Assembly (NCBI GenBank): GCA_030041435.1
Contig: JASHNW010000065.1
Span: 1 to 64,000, forward strand
Reading direction: 5' to 3'
DNA length: 64,000 nt
Source: Acidobacteriaceae bacterium
GTDB lineage: Bacteria > Acidobacteriota > Terriglobia > Terriglobales > Acidobacteriaceae
This document shows positions 8,356-17,508 of this stretch, piece after piece. Position numbers and translations under genes: made by a program. Under the pieces are notes generated by a model that was not told the DNA's origin, searched no databases, and was given only the letters and a program-made list of their open reading frames with translations. Position 1 is the stretch's first letter, and each line of letters starts with the position of its first letter.

Positions 8356-8979
8356 TCAGGATGAGATGGCTTGCTGGGCGGGCTGGGCTTTGCGCTCCCA
8401 GGGCTGGAGGATGCGGATGGAGGCCATGCCGGCGGCGGTGGCGGATTCGATGCCGAGGTCGGTGTCCTCGAAGACCAGGCAGGCCTGGGGCGGGACGTTG
8501 AGGCGCTCGGCGGCGAGGAGGAACGGGTCGGGGGCGGGTTTCGCCCTTTTGTAGTCGCCGGCGCAGACCATGACGTCGAATTTGTCGAGCAGGCCGATGG
8601 CCTGGAGGGAGGCCACGACCGTATCGCGGGTGCTGCCGGAGACGACGGCGAAGGGGATGCGGCCGTGGGCGGCTTCGATTTGCTCGAGGACTTCGGGAAC
8701 CGCGGTTAGCCTGGGAAGCAATTCAAAATAGAGGCCTTCTTTGCGGTGGGCGACGGCTTCGACGGGCATGGAGAGCGAGTGCATCTGGTTCAGCTCGGCG
8801 ATGATCTCGCGGATGGGCTTGCCTCCCCACTGGTAGAAGAGGTTTTCGGGGTAGTCGCAGTTCCACTCGGCGAGGGCGGTCTTCCAGGCGATGTAGTGGA
8901 GGGGCATGGAGTCGGCTATGGTGCCGTCGCAGTCGAAGAGGTAAGCCAAGAAGGGGCCGGGGGGAAGGGTGAGGGGCAT
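8356..8979 (-). CDS. HAD-superfamily phosphatase/phosphomutase, beta-phosphoglucomutase-like
   Basis: 207 residues of a HAD subclass IA enzyme. Motif I is YLFDCDGTIADSMPLHY with nucleophile Asp16 and acid/base Asp18; motif II Ser lies in VVSGSTRDT near residue 116; the motif III Lys lies in YKRAKPAPDPF near 148; motif IV is FEDTDLGIESA near 168. The cap insertion after motif I and the SMPLHYIAW phrase resemble beta-phosphoglucomutase and the fructose-1-phosphatase YqaB. The substrate is probably a small phosphosugar but cannot be fixed from sequence. A TATACCCTGTAA stretch lies just upstream of the ATG. A broken second copy of its first about 30 codons lies at 10812-10925. Confidence 0.85.
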   Translation of the reverse strand: MPLTLPPGPFLAYLFDCDGTIADSMPLHYIAWKTALAEWNCDYPENLFYQWGGKPIREIIAELNQMHSLSMPVEAVAHRKEGLYFELLPRLTAVPEVLEQIEAAHGRIPFAVVSGSTRDTVVASLQAIGLLDKFDVMVCAGDYKRAKPAPDPFLLAAERLNVPPQACLVFEDTDLGIESATAAGMASIRILQPWERKAQPAQQAISS

Positions 8980-9152
8980 GGTTACAGGGTATAGGGGATA
9001 GTTGACAGTGCACAGTGCACAGGAACCGCAGGCGGCCGATCGGGGGGCCGGCTATCGGGCGCATTCAACGATCATGCTGGTAGCGCGGCGGGTTGATGGG
9101 CCGCCTGAGGACGGGCTATTCTGTGGGCCGACGATGTATTCCGGAGGGTGGC

Positions 9153-9884
9153 ATGGTCTTCGCCCGGACGGTTCGTTCGCGTCTCATTCTTGTGGGCCTG
9201 GCGGCCGGTTCTTTGCTGGCGGTTCCGCAGGCGCCGGCGCAGCGGGGGCGGGGGATCTTCGTCACGCCGATTCCGGGCGCGCCGTTTGTGGGCGAGGTGA
9301 GCGTGGAGCGGACGGTGATCCAGGCGGACGGGAAGACGGTGACTGTCCACACCAGTCACATGATTGCGCGCGACAGTGAGGGGCGGATCCGCAACGAGGT
9401 GCGGGCGTTTCAGCCCGCGGGGGCGACAGGAACGCCGCCGCTGATACGGGTGCACCTCTACGATCCGCAGACGCGGCTTACCAGCTACCTGAATCCGAGG
9501 GATCGGACGTTTTGGGTGGACGCGGTCGACCATCCTCCGGCCACGGACGCGCCGGATGCCTACGCCTCGCCCGCGGGGAGCGATGCACCGCCAAGCCAGT
9601 TTGCCGGCGAGAAGGATCTGGGGACGCGCACCATTGCGGGGATGGAGGTGCACGGCGTGCGCGAGACGCAGACCATCCCGGGCGCGGCCAGCGGCACGGG
9701 GCAGGACATGGTGGTAACGGACGAGTACTGGTACTCGTACGACCTGAAGATGAACCTGGCGGTGACCCACACCGATCCGCGCACGGGCAGCGTGACGATG
9801 ACGGTGACGCAGCTGAGCAGGGCGGAGCCTGATGCTTCGCTGTTTACCGTGCCGGCGGATTATCAGTCGGCTGTGGGGCGGTGA
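9153..9884 (+). CDS. Secreted protein of unknown function
   Basis: 243 residues. A signal peptide (about residues 1-30, ending PQAPAQ) is followed by a mostly beta, lipoprotein-localisation-like soluble domain. The ATG at 9153 was chosen because GGAGGG at 9143-9148 sits at ideal spacing and the signal peptide starts there. Later phrases (TSYLNPRDRTFWVDAVDH, DEYWYSYDLKMNLAVTHTDP) are typical of small exported acidobacterial proteins, but I recognise no named domain. It is divergent from the HAD phosphatase and convergent with higA. Confidence 0.75.
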   Translation: MVFARTVRSRLILVGLAAGSLLAVPQAPAQRGRGIFVTPIPGAPFVGEVSVERTVIQADGKTVTVHTSHMIARDSEGRIRNEVRAFQPAGATGTPPLIRVHLYDPQTRLTSYLNPRDRTFWVDAVDHPPATDAPDAYASPAGSDAPPSQFAGEKDLGTRTIAGMEVHGVRETQTIPGAASGTGQDMVVTDEYWYSYDLKMNLAVTHTDPRTGSVTMTVTQLSRAEPDASLFTVPADYQSAVGR

Positions 9885-9958
9885 GAGAAGGTCGAACTCA
9901 TGAAGGATCCAGATGCGTCACGGCACCTGCGGCAAAAACTGACTCGCGCTGCGGGCGC

Positions 9959-10450
9959 TTACCGTGCGGTCACACGGCGATTCCTCATCGCGCTCCCGAG
10001 ACGAGCAGCGGAGGAATTTTGAGCCTGTGAAAAAGTGGGGACGCCCGGATGCCGGCCAGCGCTTCGTCGGTAATTGGTGGAAGCGGAGTCGATGAGCAGA
10101 TCGGCAGATATCCCGAGTCCGGACCGCACGCGCCGAATCATTCCAATGGTGAGCTTCCGCTTCCCGGTAAGCACTTCCGAAACCCGCGCACGGCTCCCGA
10201 GCATCGGTTCCAGGTCTTTCCGAGTCAAGCCCTGCTGTTCCATACGAAACTGAATTGCCATGACTGGGTCTGGTGGGTCGATGGGATGGTTCCTGGCTTC
10301 CCAGGCGTCTGCCAGGGTGGCAAGCACATCCAATTCGTCGCCTTCCGGAGTTCCTGGCACGGCTCCCATCAGTTCGGTGATGCGGGCGACGGCGGCGTCG
10401 TGATCGGCCTCAGTTCGAATCGGGCGAACACGTATAGCGTTTCTTGTCAT
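9959..10450 (-). CDS. higA: HigA-type antitoxin (XRE-like HTH)
   Basis: 163 residues. The HTH is at about 75-120 (GLTRKDLEPMLGSRARVSEV, then LTGKRKLTIGMIRRV), matching the HigA of the HigB-2/HigA type II toxin-antitoxin pair. It should bind and neutralise HigB and repress its own operon. The ATG at 10450 was chosen because GAGAAGG lies 6 bases upstream; the ATG at 10468 has no such site. The start lies inside higB, overlapping it by 41 bp, so translation is coupled. The C-terminal about 40 residues after the HTH are basic, low-complexity and longer than usual, perhaps a run-on past a lost stop codon. Confidence 0.82.
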   Translation of the reverse strand: MTRNAIRVRPIRTEADHDAAVARITELMGAVPGTPEGDELDVLATLADAWEARNHPIDPPDPVMAIQFRMEQQGLTRKDLEPMLGSRARVSEVLTGKRKLTIGMIRRVRSGLGISADLLIDSASTNYRRSAGRHPGVPTFSQAQNSSAARLGSAMRNRRVTAR

Positions 10451-10763
10451 AACGAACCTTCTCGACATCGATTTTGTCGTATTCCCGGTGTGTGCCTATC
10501 CAGATGATGAGAAAGACCTGAAATTGATAGTTGACCGCGGCGACCAGCCGATAATCGTTCCCTTTGATGTTAAAAACCACGCGTTCGGAGGAAACAATAC
10601 TGGCTGAGCTGTATTGCCGCTTCAACTCGGCCGAATTGCCCCACGAGGCTTTCGCGACCTCGGCGTACCACGCGTCCAGATGACCTTTGACGGCGCTGCG
10701 GAGGCTCGGCGCGACTCTGTTTCTAACGAACTGGTTGAGGGTGCCGCGTGCGATCACTCTCAC
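10410..10763 (-). CDS. higB: HigB-type mRNA interferase toxin
   Basis: 117 residues of the RelE-fold HigB-2 family, ribosome-associated mRNA cleavage toxins. Recognised by the core (VVFNIKGNDYRLVAAV, then a strand ending IGTHREYDKID) and by toxin-before-antitoxin order with overlap into higA. The start is GTG at 10763, giving MRVIARGTLN, the usual family N-terminus. Base composition is visibly less G+C-rich than in flanking core genes, in keeping with horizontal acquisition. It is most likely cotranscribed with higA and repressed by the complex. Confidence 0.85.
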   Translation of the reverse strand: MRVIARGTLNQFVRNRVAPSLRSAVKGHLDAWYAEVAKASWGNSAELKRQYSSASIVSSERVVFNIKGNDYRLVAAVNYQFQVFLIIWIGTHREYDKIDVEKVRYDKKRYTCSPDSN

Positions 10764-10811
10764 TTCTTGAGAATATCGTGTTCCCAGATTGGGAGCAAGG
10801 GGCGCCCGTTC

Positions 10812-10925
10812 TTACCACTCCATGGCGTATTGGGGCATGGAGTCGACGACTGTGCCGTCGCAGTCGAAAAGGTAGGCCGAGAAGGGGCCGGGTGGGGATT
10901 TCGAGGCGCAGGGCTCTAGGGTATA
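10812..10925 (-). pseudogene. Remnant of a HAD phosphatase 5' end
   Basis: About 65 bp read GPFSAYLFDCDGTVVDSMP, nearly identical to residues 8-26 of the HAD gene at 8356-8979, and the similarity continues into the upstream TATACCCT stretch. The start codon position reads CTG instead of ATG, the frame is shifted by one base near the start, and a TAA stop follows MEW, where the intact gene continues (AWKTAL). The remaining about 180 codons are missing. It is therefore a dead partial copy just upstream of higB. Confidence 0.7.
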
Positions 10926-11007
10926 AGGTGAGAGCGATTGGTTTCTGAGCCTTGAGCTAATTTGTCTTTTGGCTACGCTTGGTTCAGCGCCGTAATCAGC
11001 AGTAAAC

Positions 11008-12027
11008 ATGACGGGAAAGAAATTGGAGGTCGCCGTGGGACGCTGCTCTGCGGTCTGCTGTCGGATATTCCTGTTTTTACTCTGTTGCGTGTCGGCCCCC
11101 TGCGCGATGGGGCAGGGATTCCAGAACATCAACATCGATATGCTTCGACGAAACGTGGTGTTCATAGAGGTGCCCTGCAACCAGCTCAATCCAGTACCGT
11201 CGGATTGTACGTCCGGCAGCCTCCGACCTTATGGAACAGGGTTTCTGGTTAGCGTCCCTCACAAGGGCGGAGGGGACTACGTTCTTCTCGCGACTGCTCG
11301 CCACATGGTGGATCCTGGATGGGTCGGTTGCCCCGCTGCTCCGATGGAGCTGCATGCATACTTCAACAAGGCCGTGTATGACCCCAATAAGGACAACGAG
11401 GGTGTTGTCGACGTGATCATTTCGAATTCGCCTGCCATGTGGAAGTATCCGGAAGACGATTCAGCGGATGTGGCTGTGATTCCCCTGAACGGACGCCTTT
11501 TGGACGGCTTGGGTATCGAAAACCAAGCTGTAAGTATCAGGTATTTTCCTTCCGACGAAGAATTGAAGCAAGTAAAGACCGGCGATCAGGTCGTCTCGGC
11601 GGGGTTGTTAGTTGGTGTTTCCGGTAAGAGGAGAAACTACCCAGTTTTCAAGTTTGGGTATGTCTCGAGTATTCCGGGCGAAAAGATCGGCGTGCCCTGT
11701 TGCCCAACTTGTGCGGCTAAGGACTTGTCGGAGTGGTTGATCGCTGCAAATCTCGTGCCGGGCAACAGCGGGTCGCCGATATACTTCGTGCCGTCGGCTT
11801 TTCTCTTTAGCAATAATCCTACAAATCGAAGGGCAATTCTCTTAGGGTCCCAGTCGATAAGCCTCTTGGGCTCCGATGTGGCTGGAATGACGCCGGTTTC
11901 GTTCTTGATTGACGCGATTCGGCGAGTTGGCTTGCCGGAAGCTGACCTCGATGTGCTCGGCAGGCCTGCGCCTCCCTCCCCGCCCACGCAGCCAGTTCCT
12001 CCAGGATCGGAAAAGAAGCCAAACTGA
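11008..12027 (+). CDS. Exported trypsin-like serine peptidase
   Basis: 339 residues. After a signal sequence (hydrophobic at about 18-33) comes a chymotrypsin-fold domain with a visible triad: His99 in LLATARHMV, Asp154 in DDSADVAVIP and Ser254 in LVPGNSGSPIYF. Several Cys residues (57, 67, 108, 231, 232, 235) could form disulfides. The tail is Pro-rich (PPSPPTQPVPPG). It would cleave proteins outside the cytoplasm; the target is unknown. Codon use is less G+C-biased than in neighbours, and the gene sits next to a toxin-antitoxin pair and a gene fragment, suggesting recent acquisition. A 24-bp near-repeat flanks it (10812-10835 and 12076-12099). Confidence 0.8.
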   Translation: MTGKKLEVAVGRCSAVCCRIFLFLLCCVSAPCAMGQGFQNINIDMLRRNVVFIEVPCNQLNPVPSDCTSGSLRPYGTGFLVSVPHKGGGDYVLLATARHMVDPGWVGCPAAPMELHAYFNKAVYDPNKDNEGVVDVIISNSPAMWKYPEDDSADVAVIPLNGRLLDGLGIENQAVSIRYFPSDEELKQVKTGDQVVSAGLLVGVSGKRRNYPVFKFGYVSSIPGEKIGVPCCPTCAAKDLSEWLIAANLVPGNSGSPIYFVPSAFLFSNNPTNRRAILLGSQSISLLGSDVAGMTPVSFLIDAIRRVGLPEADLDVLGRPAPPSPPTQPVPPGSEKKPN

Positions 12028-12075
12028 GGGGGCCATTTGGCGCATGTCCCAGCGAGCTTTGCTCGCGGTGCGCGC

Positions 12076-12099
12076 TCACCACTCCATCGCGTACTGGGG
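12076..12099. repeat. 24-bp direct repeat flanking the peptidase gene
   Basis: Matches 10812-10835 at 21 of 24 positions by hand count. Both copies encode PQYAMEW followed by a stop on the minus strand, one ending the HAD remnant and one ending holA. Confidence 0.5.
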
Positions 12100-13212
12100 G
12101 GAGATGGCGGTGAGGGCGGAGGGTTTGGGGTCGGAGGCTAGCTCCAGCACCAGGCGCTCGAGGACTAAGCGCTTGTCGGGGGGTTGGGAGCGGAGCTCCA
12201 GGTCGGCGCGGGCGATGAGGCGCAGGGCGCGCATGAGGTCGCGGCGAGATTTGTAGCGGCGGGCCTGGCGGATGACGTCTTCGGCGGCGAAGGGGGGCAT
12301 GCGGAAGCCCTGCCAGAGGGCCTGCCAGATGGCGCGTGAGTCGCGGACGTTTTTCTCGAGGATGACGAGCATCTGGCGGAAGGTGCGGGCCAGCATGTAG
12401 AGGTGGCCGATGGCGGAGTCCTCGCCGCCGTCGCTGGCGTTGAGCAGGCCGTGGAGCAGGGAGACGGCGCGGGCCTGGTCGCGGGCGGAGATGGCGTCAG
12501 TGAGCTCGTAGAGGGAGCGCTGCTTGGCGGCGAGGACCATGGTTTCGACGTCGCCGAGGGTGATGCGGCGTTTAGCTGCGACAAAGAGGACGAGCTTTTC
12601 GAGCTCTGACGCAATGAGCATCATGTCGGCGCCGAGGGCGTCGGCCAGCTCGCGGGCGGCGTCAGGGTCGACCTGGATGTCGCGGCGCTTGGCTTCGGCG
12701 GCGATCCATTTGAGGGCGTCGGCTTCGTCGACGCGGGCCAGCTCAACTACGCCGCACCAGTCGCCGAGGGTTTCGCGGATGCGCTCGTAGCGGTCCTTAT
12801 CCTGCATGTCCATGCGGCGCGGATCGGAGGGGATGCGGATGTGGTCGGCGACAAAGACGAGGAGCGCCTGGGGGTTGGGGGAGCGGAAGTAGGCCTCCAG
12901 GGCGGCGAATTCTTCTTTTTTTGCGCCGCGGGTGTAGAGGGTTTTGAGGTTGCGGACGAAGAGGACCTGGAAGGGCGCCATGAGGGAGGGGGTCTGGGCG
13001 CGGTCGAGGGTCTCGAAGATGGTGGTTTCGGCGAGGTCGATGTCGGAGAGGCAGAAGTCTCTCAAATCGGCGGGCACGAGGGCGGCGAGGACAGCCTTGC
13101 GGCAGCGCTCGTAGAGGAAAACGTCGTCGCCGATGAGGATGTAGCCGGGGCGGAGTTTATTTTCTTTTACTTCAGCGAGGAAGCGGTCAGTGGATGCGAA
13201 GCCGGCGCCCAT
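12076..13212 (-). CDS. holA: DNA polymerase III delta subunit (clamp loader)
   Basis: 378 residues, normal length for HolA, the clamp-loader subunit that opens the beta sliding clamp. Recognised from the N-terminal domain (PGYILIGDDVFLYERCRKAV), the middle region with ADALGADMMLIASELEKL typical of the delta family, and the C-terminal helical collar domain ending in PPDKRLVLERLVLELA. It starts at ATG 13212, preceded by a TACCCTGTAA stretch. The last about 17 residues (ending SPQYAMEW) look like an added tail: their DNA matches the stop region of the HAD remnant at 10812-10835, so the 3' end may have been rebuilt by recombination. Confidence 0.9.
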   Translation of the reverse strand: MGAGFASTDRFLAEVKENKLRPGYILIGDDVFLYERCRKAVLAALVPADLRDFCLSDIDLAETTIFETLDRAQTPSLMAPFQVLFVRNLKTLYTRGAKKEEFAALEAYFRSPNPQALLVFVADHIRIPSDPRRMDMQDKDRYERIRETLGDWCGVVELARVDEADALKWIAAEAKRRDIQVDPDAARELADALGADMMLIASELEKLVLFVAAKRRITLGDVETMVLAAKQRSLYELTDAISARDQARAVSLLHGLLNASDGGEDSAIGHLYMLARTFRQMLVILEKNVRDSRAIWQALWQGFRMPPFAAEDVIRQARRYKSRRDLMRALRLIARADLELRSQPPDKRLVLERLVLELASDPKPSALTAISPQYAMEW

Positions 13213-13224
13213 TCCTTACAGGGT

Positions 13225-13352
13225 ACAGCGATCAGCGATCAGCGTTCAGGGGAAAAACGTCAGGGAAGGCGGTTGGGGGTAGGACGGTCAGGGGTAAAGC
13301 GGTCAGGCGAAAAGCGGCCAGCGGCCAGCGGCCAGCGTAAAGCGGTCGGCGA
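13225..13352. repeat. Decayed tandem words upstream of glgC end
   Basis: Begins with CAGCGATCAGCGATCAGCGT and runs through degenerate GCGGTCAG and AAGCGGCCA words, ending with three clean GCGGCCA units near 13315-13335. The words resemble those at 6048-6081 and 6243-6285. It fills the space between the holA start and the glgC stop. Confidence 0.65.
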
Positions 13353-13389
13353 GATAGCATCACCGCAAGAACAGTCCAACGGGCCCCGT

Positions 13390-14655
13390 CTATTCGCGGC
13401 GTTCCTGGAGGAAGTCGGGGGCGACGGGGTTTTCGTAGAGGGAGTAGTCGCGGGTGACGACGGTGAGGCCGCCGGGGGTGACGAAGTAGTTTTTGCGGTC
13501 GTCGCTGGGGTCGTAGCCGATGACGGTGCCTTCGGGCAGGTGGACGTCGCGGTCGATGATGGCGCGCTTGATGCGGCAGTGGCGGCCGATGTTGACGTGG
13601 GTGAAGACGATGCTGGAGTCGACCTCGGAGTAGGAGTTGACGCGGACATCCTGGGAGAGGACGGAGTCGCGGACGACAGCGCCGGAGACGATGCAGCCGC
13701 CGGAGACCAGCGAGTTGATGGACATGCCGGTACGGCCGGGCTCGCCGAAGACGAATTTGGCGGGCGGGTACTGGCGTACGCGGGTGCGGATGGGCCAGCT
13801 GTTGTCGTAGAGGTTGAAGATGGGGGAGACGGCGGCCACGTCCATGTTGGCGTCGTAATAGGCCTCGAGGGTGCCGACGTCGCGCCAGTAGAGAGCTTCT
13901 TTGCGGTTCTCGTCGACGAAGTTATAGGCGTACATCTTGTACTTGCCGAGGATGGCGGGAAGGATATTGTGGCCGAAGTCGTGCTGCGACTCGGGATCTT
14001 CGGCATCCTTGATGAGCGCGGGGAGGAGGACGTCGGTATTGAAGATGTAGATGCCCATGGAGGCATCGACCATGTTGGGATTGAAGGGGGAGCGCACATC
14101 GGTTTGCTTCGGCTTCTCGAGGAAGCCGACGACTTCGCCGTTGCGGGCCACTTCGACGACGCCGAAGCGGGCGACCTCCTGGGGATCGACAGGCAGGGTG
14201 GCGAGGGTGACGTCGGCGGCGGAGTCAAGATGCTGCTGGAGCATCTTGCCGTAGTTCATCTTGTAGATGTGGTCGCCCCCGAGGATGAGGACGTGCCGGG
14301 GCTGCTCAGAGCCGATGGAATAGATGTTCTGGTAGACGGCATCGGCGGTGCCCATATACCAGTTGGCGCTGACGCGCTGCATGGGGGGGAGGATCTCGAT
14401 GAATTCGCCGAGCTCCTGGGCGACGACGCTGGTCCAGCCTTCGCGGATGTGGCGATTGAGGGAGAGAGCTTTGTACTGGGTGAGGATATAGACGCGGCGG
14501 AGATCGGAGTTGATGCAGTTGGAGAGGGTGATATCGATGATGCGATACTGGCCGCCGAAGGGGACGGCCGGCTTGGCCCGGTCGCGGGTGAGGGGAAAGA
14601 GGCGCTCGCCCGCTCCGCCCGCCAAAAGCACGCCAAGAGTATCCTTCATCGGCAT
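13390..14655 (-). CDS. glgC: Glucose-1-phosphate adenylyltransferase (ADP-glucose pyrophosphorylase)
   Basis: 421 residues; makes ADP-glucose from ATP and glucose-1-phosphate, the committed step of glycogen synthesis. The pyrophosphorylase signature GVLLAGGAGERLFPLT and a conserved Lys (DRAKPAVPFGG) are present, followed by the sugar-binding FLEKP segment, the YWRDVGTLEAYYDANMD motif and a C-terminal left-handed beta-helix with hexad repeats. Several in-frame starts exist; the ATG at 14655 was chosen because GAGGG lies 7 bases upstream and it gives the usual family length. No other glycogen gene is adjacent. Confidence 0.93.
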   Translation of the reverse strand: MPMKDTLGVLLAGGAGERLFPLTRDRAKPAVPFGGQYRIIDITLSNCINSDLRRVYILTQYKALSLNRHIREGWTSVVAQELGEFIEILPPMQRVSANWYMGTADAVYQNIYSIGSEQPRHVLILGGDHIYKMNYGKMLQQHLDSAADVTLATLPVDPQEVARFGVVEVARNGEVVGFLEKPKQTDVRSPFNPNMVDASMGIYIFNTDVLLPALIKDAEDPESQHDFGHNILPAILGKYKMYAYNFVDENRKEALYWRDVGTLEAYYDANMDVAAVSPIFNLYDNSWPIRTRVRQYPPAKFVFGEPGRTGMSINSLVSGGCIVSGAVVRDSVLSQDVRVNSYSEVDSSIVFTHVNIGRHCRIKRAIIDRDVHLPEGTVIGYDPSDDRKNYFVTPGGLTVVTRDYSLYENPVAPDFLQERRE

Positions 14656-14760
14656 GACCATCCCTCGCGGATTCTGCCCGCCCCGTCTGCCCTGCTGCGC
14701 TGCAACAGCGAAGGCCAGATATATCACAAGTTGGTTGCGTTGCGCGCCCGGAAGGATGGG

Positions 14761-15105
14761 TCAGGCGTCTTCCTGTTCGCCCTGGCCGTCTGCCACGGAG
14801 CCCTGCTGGGGATGGGCATCTCCGCTGAGGGAGATGCGCAGCGATTTGAGGAAGTGAAGGTCCTGGGGAGTGAATGTGCCCTCCTGTTCGGGACCGGGAA
14901 GATCGTTTGTCCGCGTGGCCTGGAGGGCGCCGGCCGGCTGCTGTTCCACCTCGTTGAGGCCGATGGTTGCCTCCAGCATGAGGAGCACTTCAAAGCCCTG
15001 CCGGCGGATGTCGGCGACGACGCCGGCGATCTGGGACGACTCGGAGACACTCTCGTGGATGGCCTCGCCCAGTTGCTGGACCAGCTTGCGGAGTTTTTGA
15101 TTCAA
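14761..15105 (-). CDS. Small conserved-looking protein, unknown function
   Basis: 114 residues, cytoplasmic. The N-terminal half is predicted amphipathic helix (KLRKLVQQLGEAIHESVSES, then IADIRRQGFEVLLMLEATIG-like residues), and the C-terminal half is Gln/Glu/Gly-rich and probably disordered. It lies 105 bp upstream of glgC on the same strand and may be cotranscribed. No family recognised. Confidence 0.6.
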   Translation of the reverse strand: MNQKLRKLVQQLGEAIHESVSESSQIAGVVADIRRQGFEVLLMLEATIGLNEVEQQPAGALQATRTNDLPGPEQEGTFTPQDLHFLKSLRISLSGDAHPQQGSVADGQGEQEDA

Positions 15106-15270
15106 GTCAGGACCTCGATTTCCCGGGAAACGGAGCGCGGGGGCGCAATCCCCGATTTCCTTACCTTATCTTCTGATGTGACTGGCGGGCAATGCGACGC
15201 TACGGTTAGCGGGCCAGGCCGAAAGTGGCAGGCGGAAATGCGGCGATTGGGTTCGGGATAAACTTTGGGC

Positions 15271-15771
15271 ATGGAGCCGAATCGCGTGGGGCGGGTGCTG
15301 GGGATAGGAACGCGCATCGCGGCGGGAAAGATTCGCGATGGCGCGGCCCGGGCGGCTGCGGCGGCTGCGCAGGCCGGCTCCGGACAGAGCGAATTGGGGC
15401 AGGGGCAGGCGGGAAATCGGGGCGGCGCCGCGGGGATGCCGGGCACAGTTGCGGCAACGGCGCCGATTTCCGCGGAGAGCGCCAGCGCGGTGGTGGCCGA
15501 TGGCGGGCGGCGGCTGGCGCGTGGCGCGGGACGGTTTGGGGCCGCGATGTTCCGGCCGGTGGCGCATGCGGGCGGGATTCTGTGGCTGCAGATCTCAGGA
15601 GTTTTCTTCGCGACCTTCGCTTTGTTTTTCCTGAGCCATGCATGGCAGACGATTCGGGCCGCGGGATGGCGGGATCGGCATGCGGAGATTTATACGGTGC
15701 TGGCGGCGGCGTTCTGCTGGTTCACGGTGAGCTCGTTTTGGCGGGCGAGGAAGAAGCAGCAACGCGGCTAG
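15271..15771 (+). CDS. Small membrane protein, unknown function
   Basis: 166 residues. An Ala/Gly-rich, low-complexity N-terminal half (about 1-95) is followed by two hydrophobic helices at about 102-123 and 138-155 and a basic end (RARKKQQRG). The ATG at 15271 is preferred over a TTG two codons upstream. It ends 29 bp before the mutase gene on the same strand, but a -10-like TACAAT lies in that spacer, so cotranscription is uncertain. No family recognised. Confidence 0.6.
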   Translation: MEPNRVGRVLGIGTRIAAGKIRDGAARAAAAAAQAGSGQSELGQGQAGNRGGAAGMPGTVAATAPISAESASAVVADGGRRLARGAGRFGAAMFRPVAHAGGILWLQISGVFFATFALFFLSHAWQTIRAAGWRDRHAEIYTVLAAAFCWFTVSSFWRARKKQQRG

Positions 15772-15783
15772 CCCTGGCTGCCT

Positions 15784-15789
15784 TACAAT
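15784..15789 (+). promoter_or_regulatory. -10-like box giving a near-leaderless start
   Basis: TACAAT ends 11 bases before the mutase ATG at 15801, so a transcript from it would carry a leader of only a few bases. No good -35 box was seen at 16-18 bp. Confidence 0.3.
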
Positions 15790-15800
15790 AGCCGGTTCTT

Positions 15801-17369
<1,569 letters not shown>

Positions 17370-17508
17370 ACGGGCGCTGAAGCGGAGAGCCGATCCGGCT
17401 GGCCTTCTGCAGGGATGGTCCGGGGCTCGGCCCGCAGCCATGCCTTTTGCGTGAGGGCCGCGAACGCAGCGGGCGCAATCACGCTGCCTGCGATACGCGC
17501 CCAGCTGA

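Noticed and set aside
9003-9022. CAGTGCACAGTGCAC near the HAD promoter as an operator
   Set aside because: It is a two-unit tandem of a short word like other intergenic low-complexity tracts here, with no second copy near a related gene.
12841-15261. An 806-codon + strand open frame covering holA, glgC and the small gene
   Set aside because: It is antisense to three well-supported genes, and its product is a low-complexity string of Gly, Asp, Glu and Val, the usual artefact opposite G+C-rich coding DNA.
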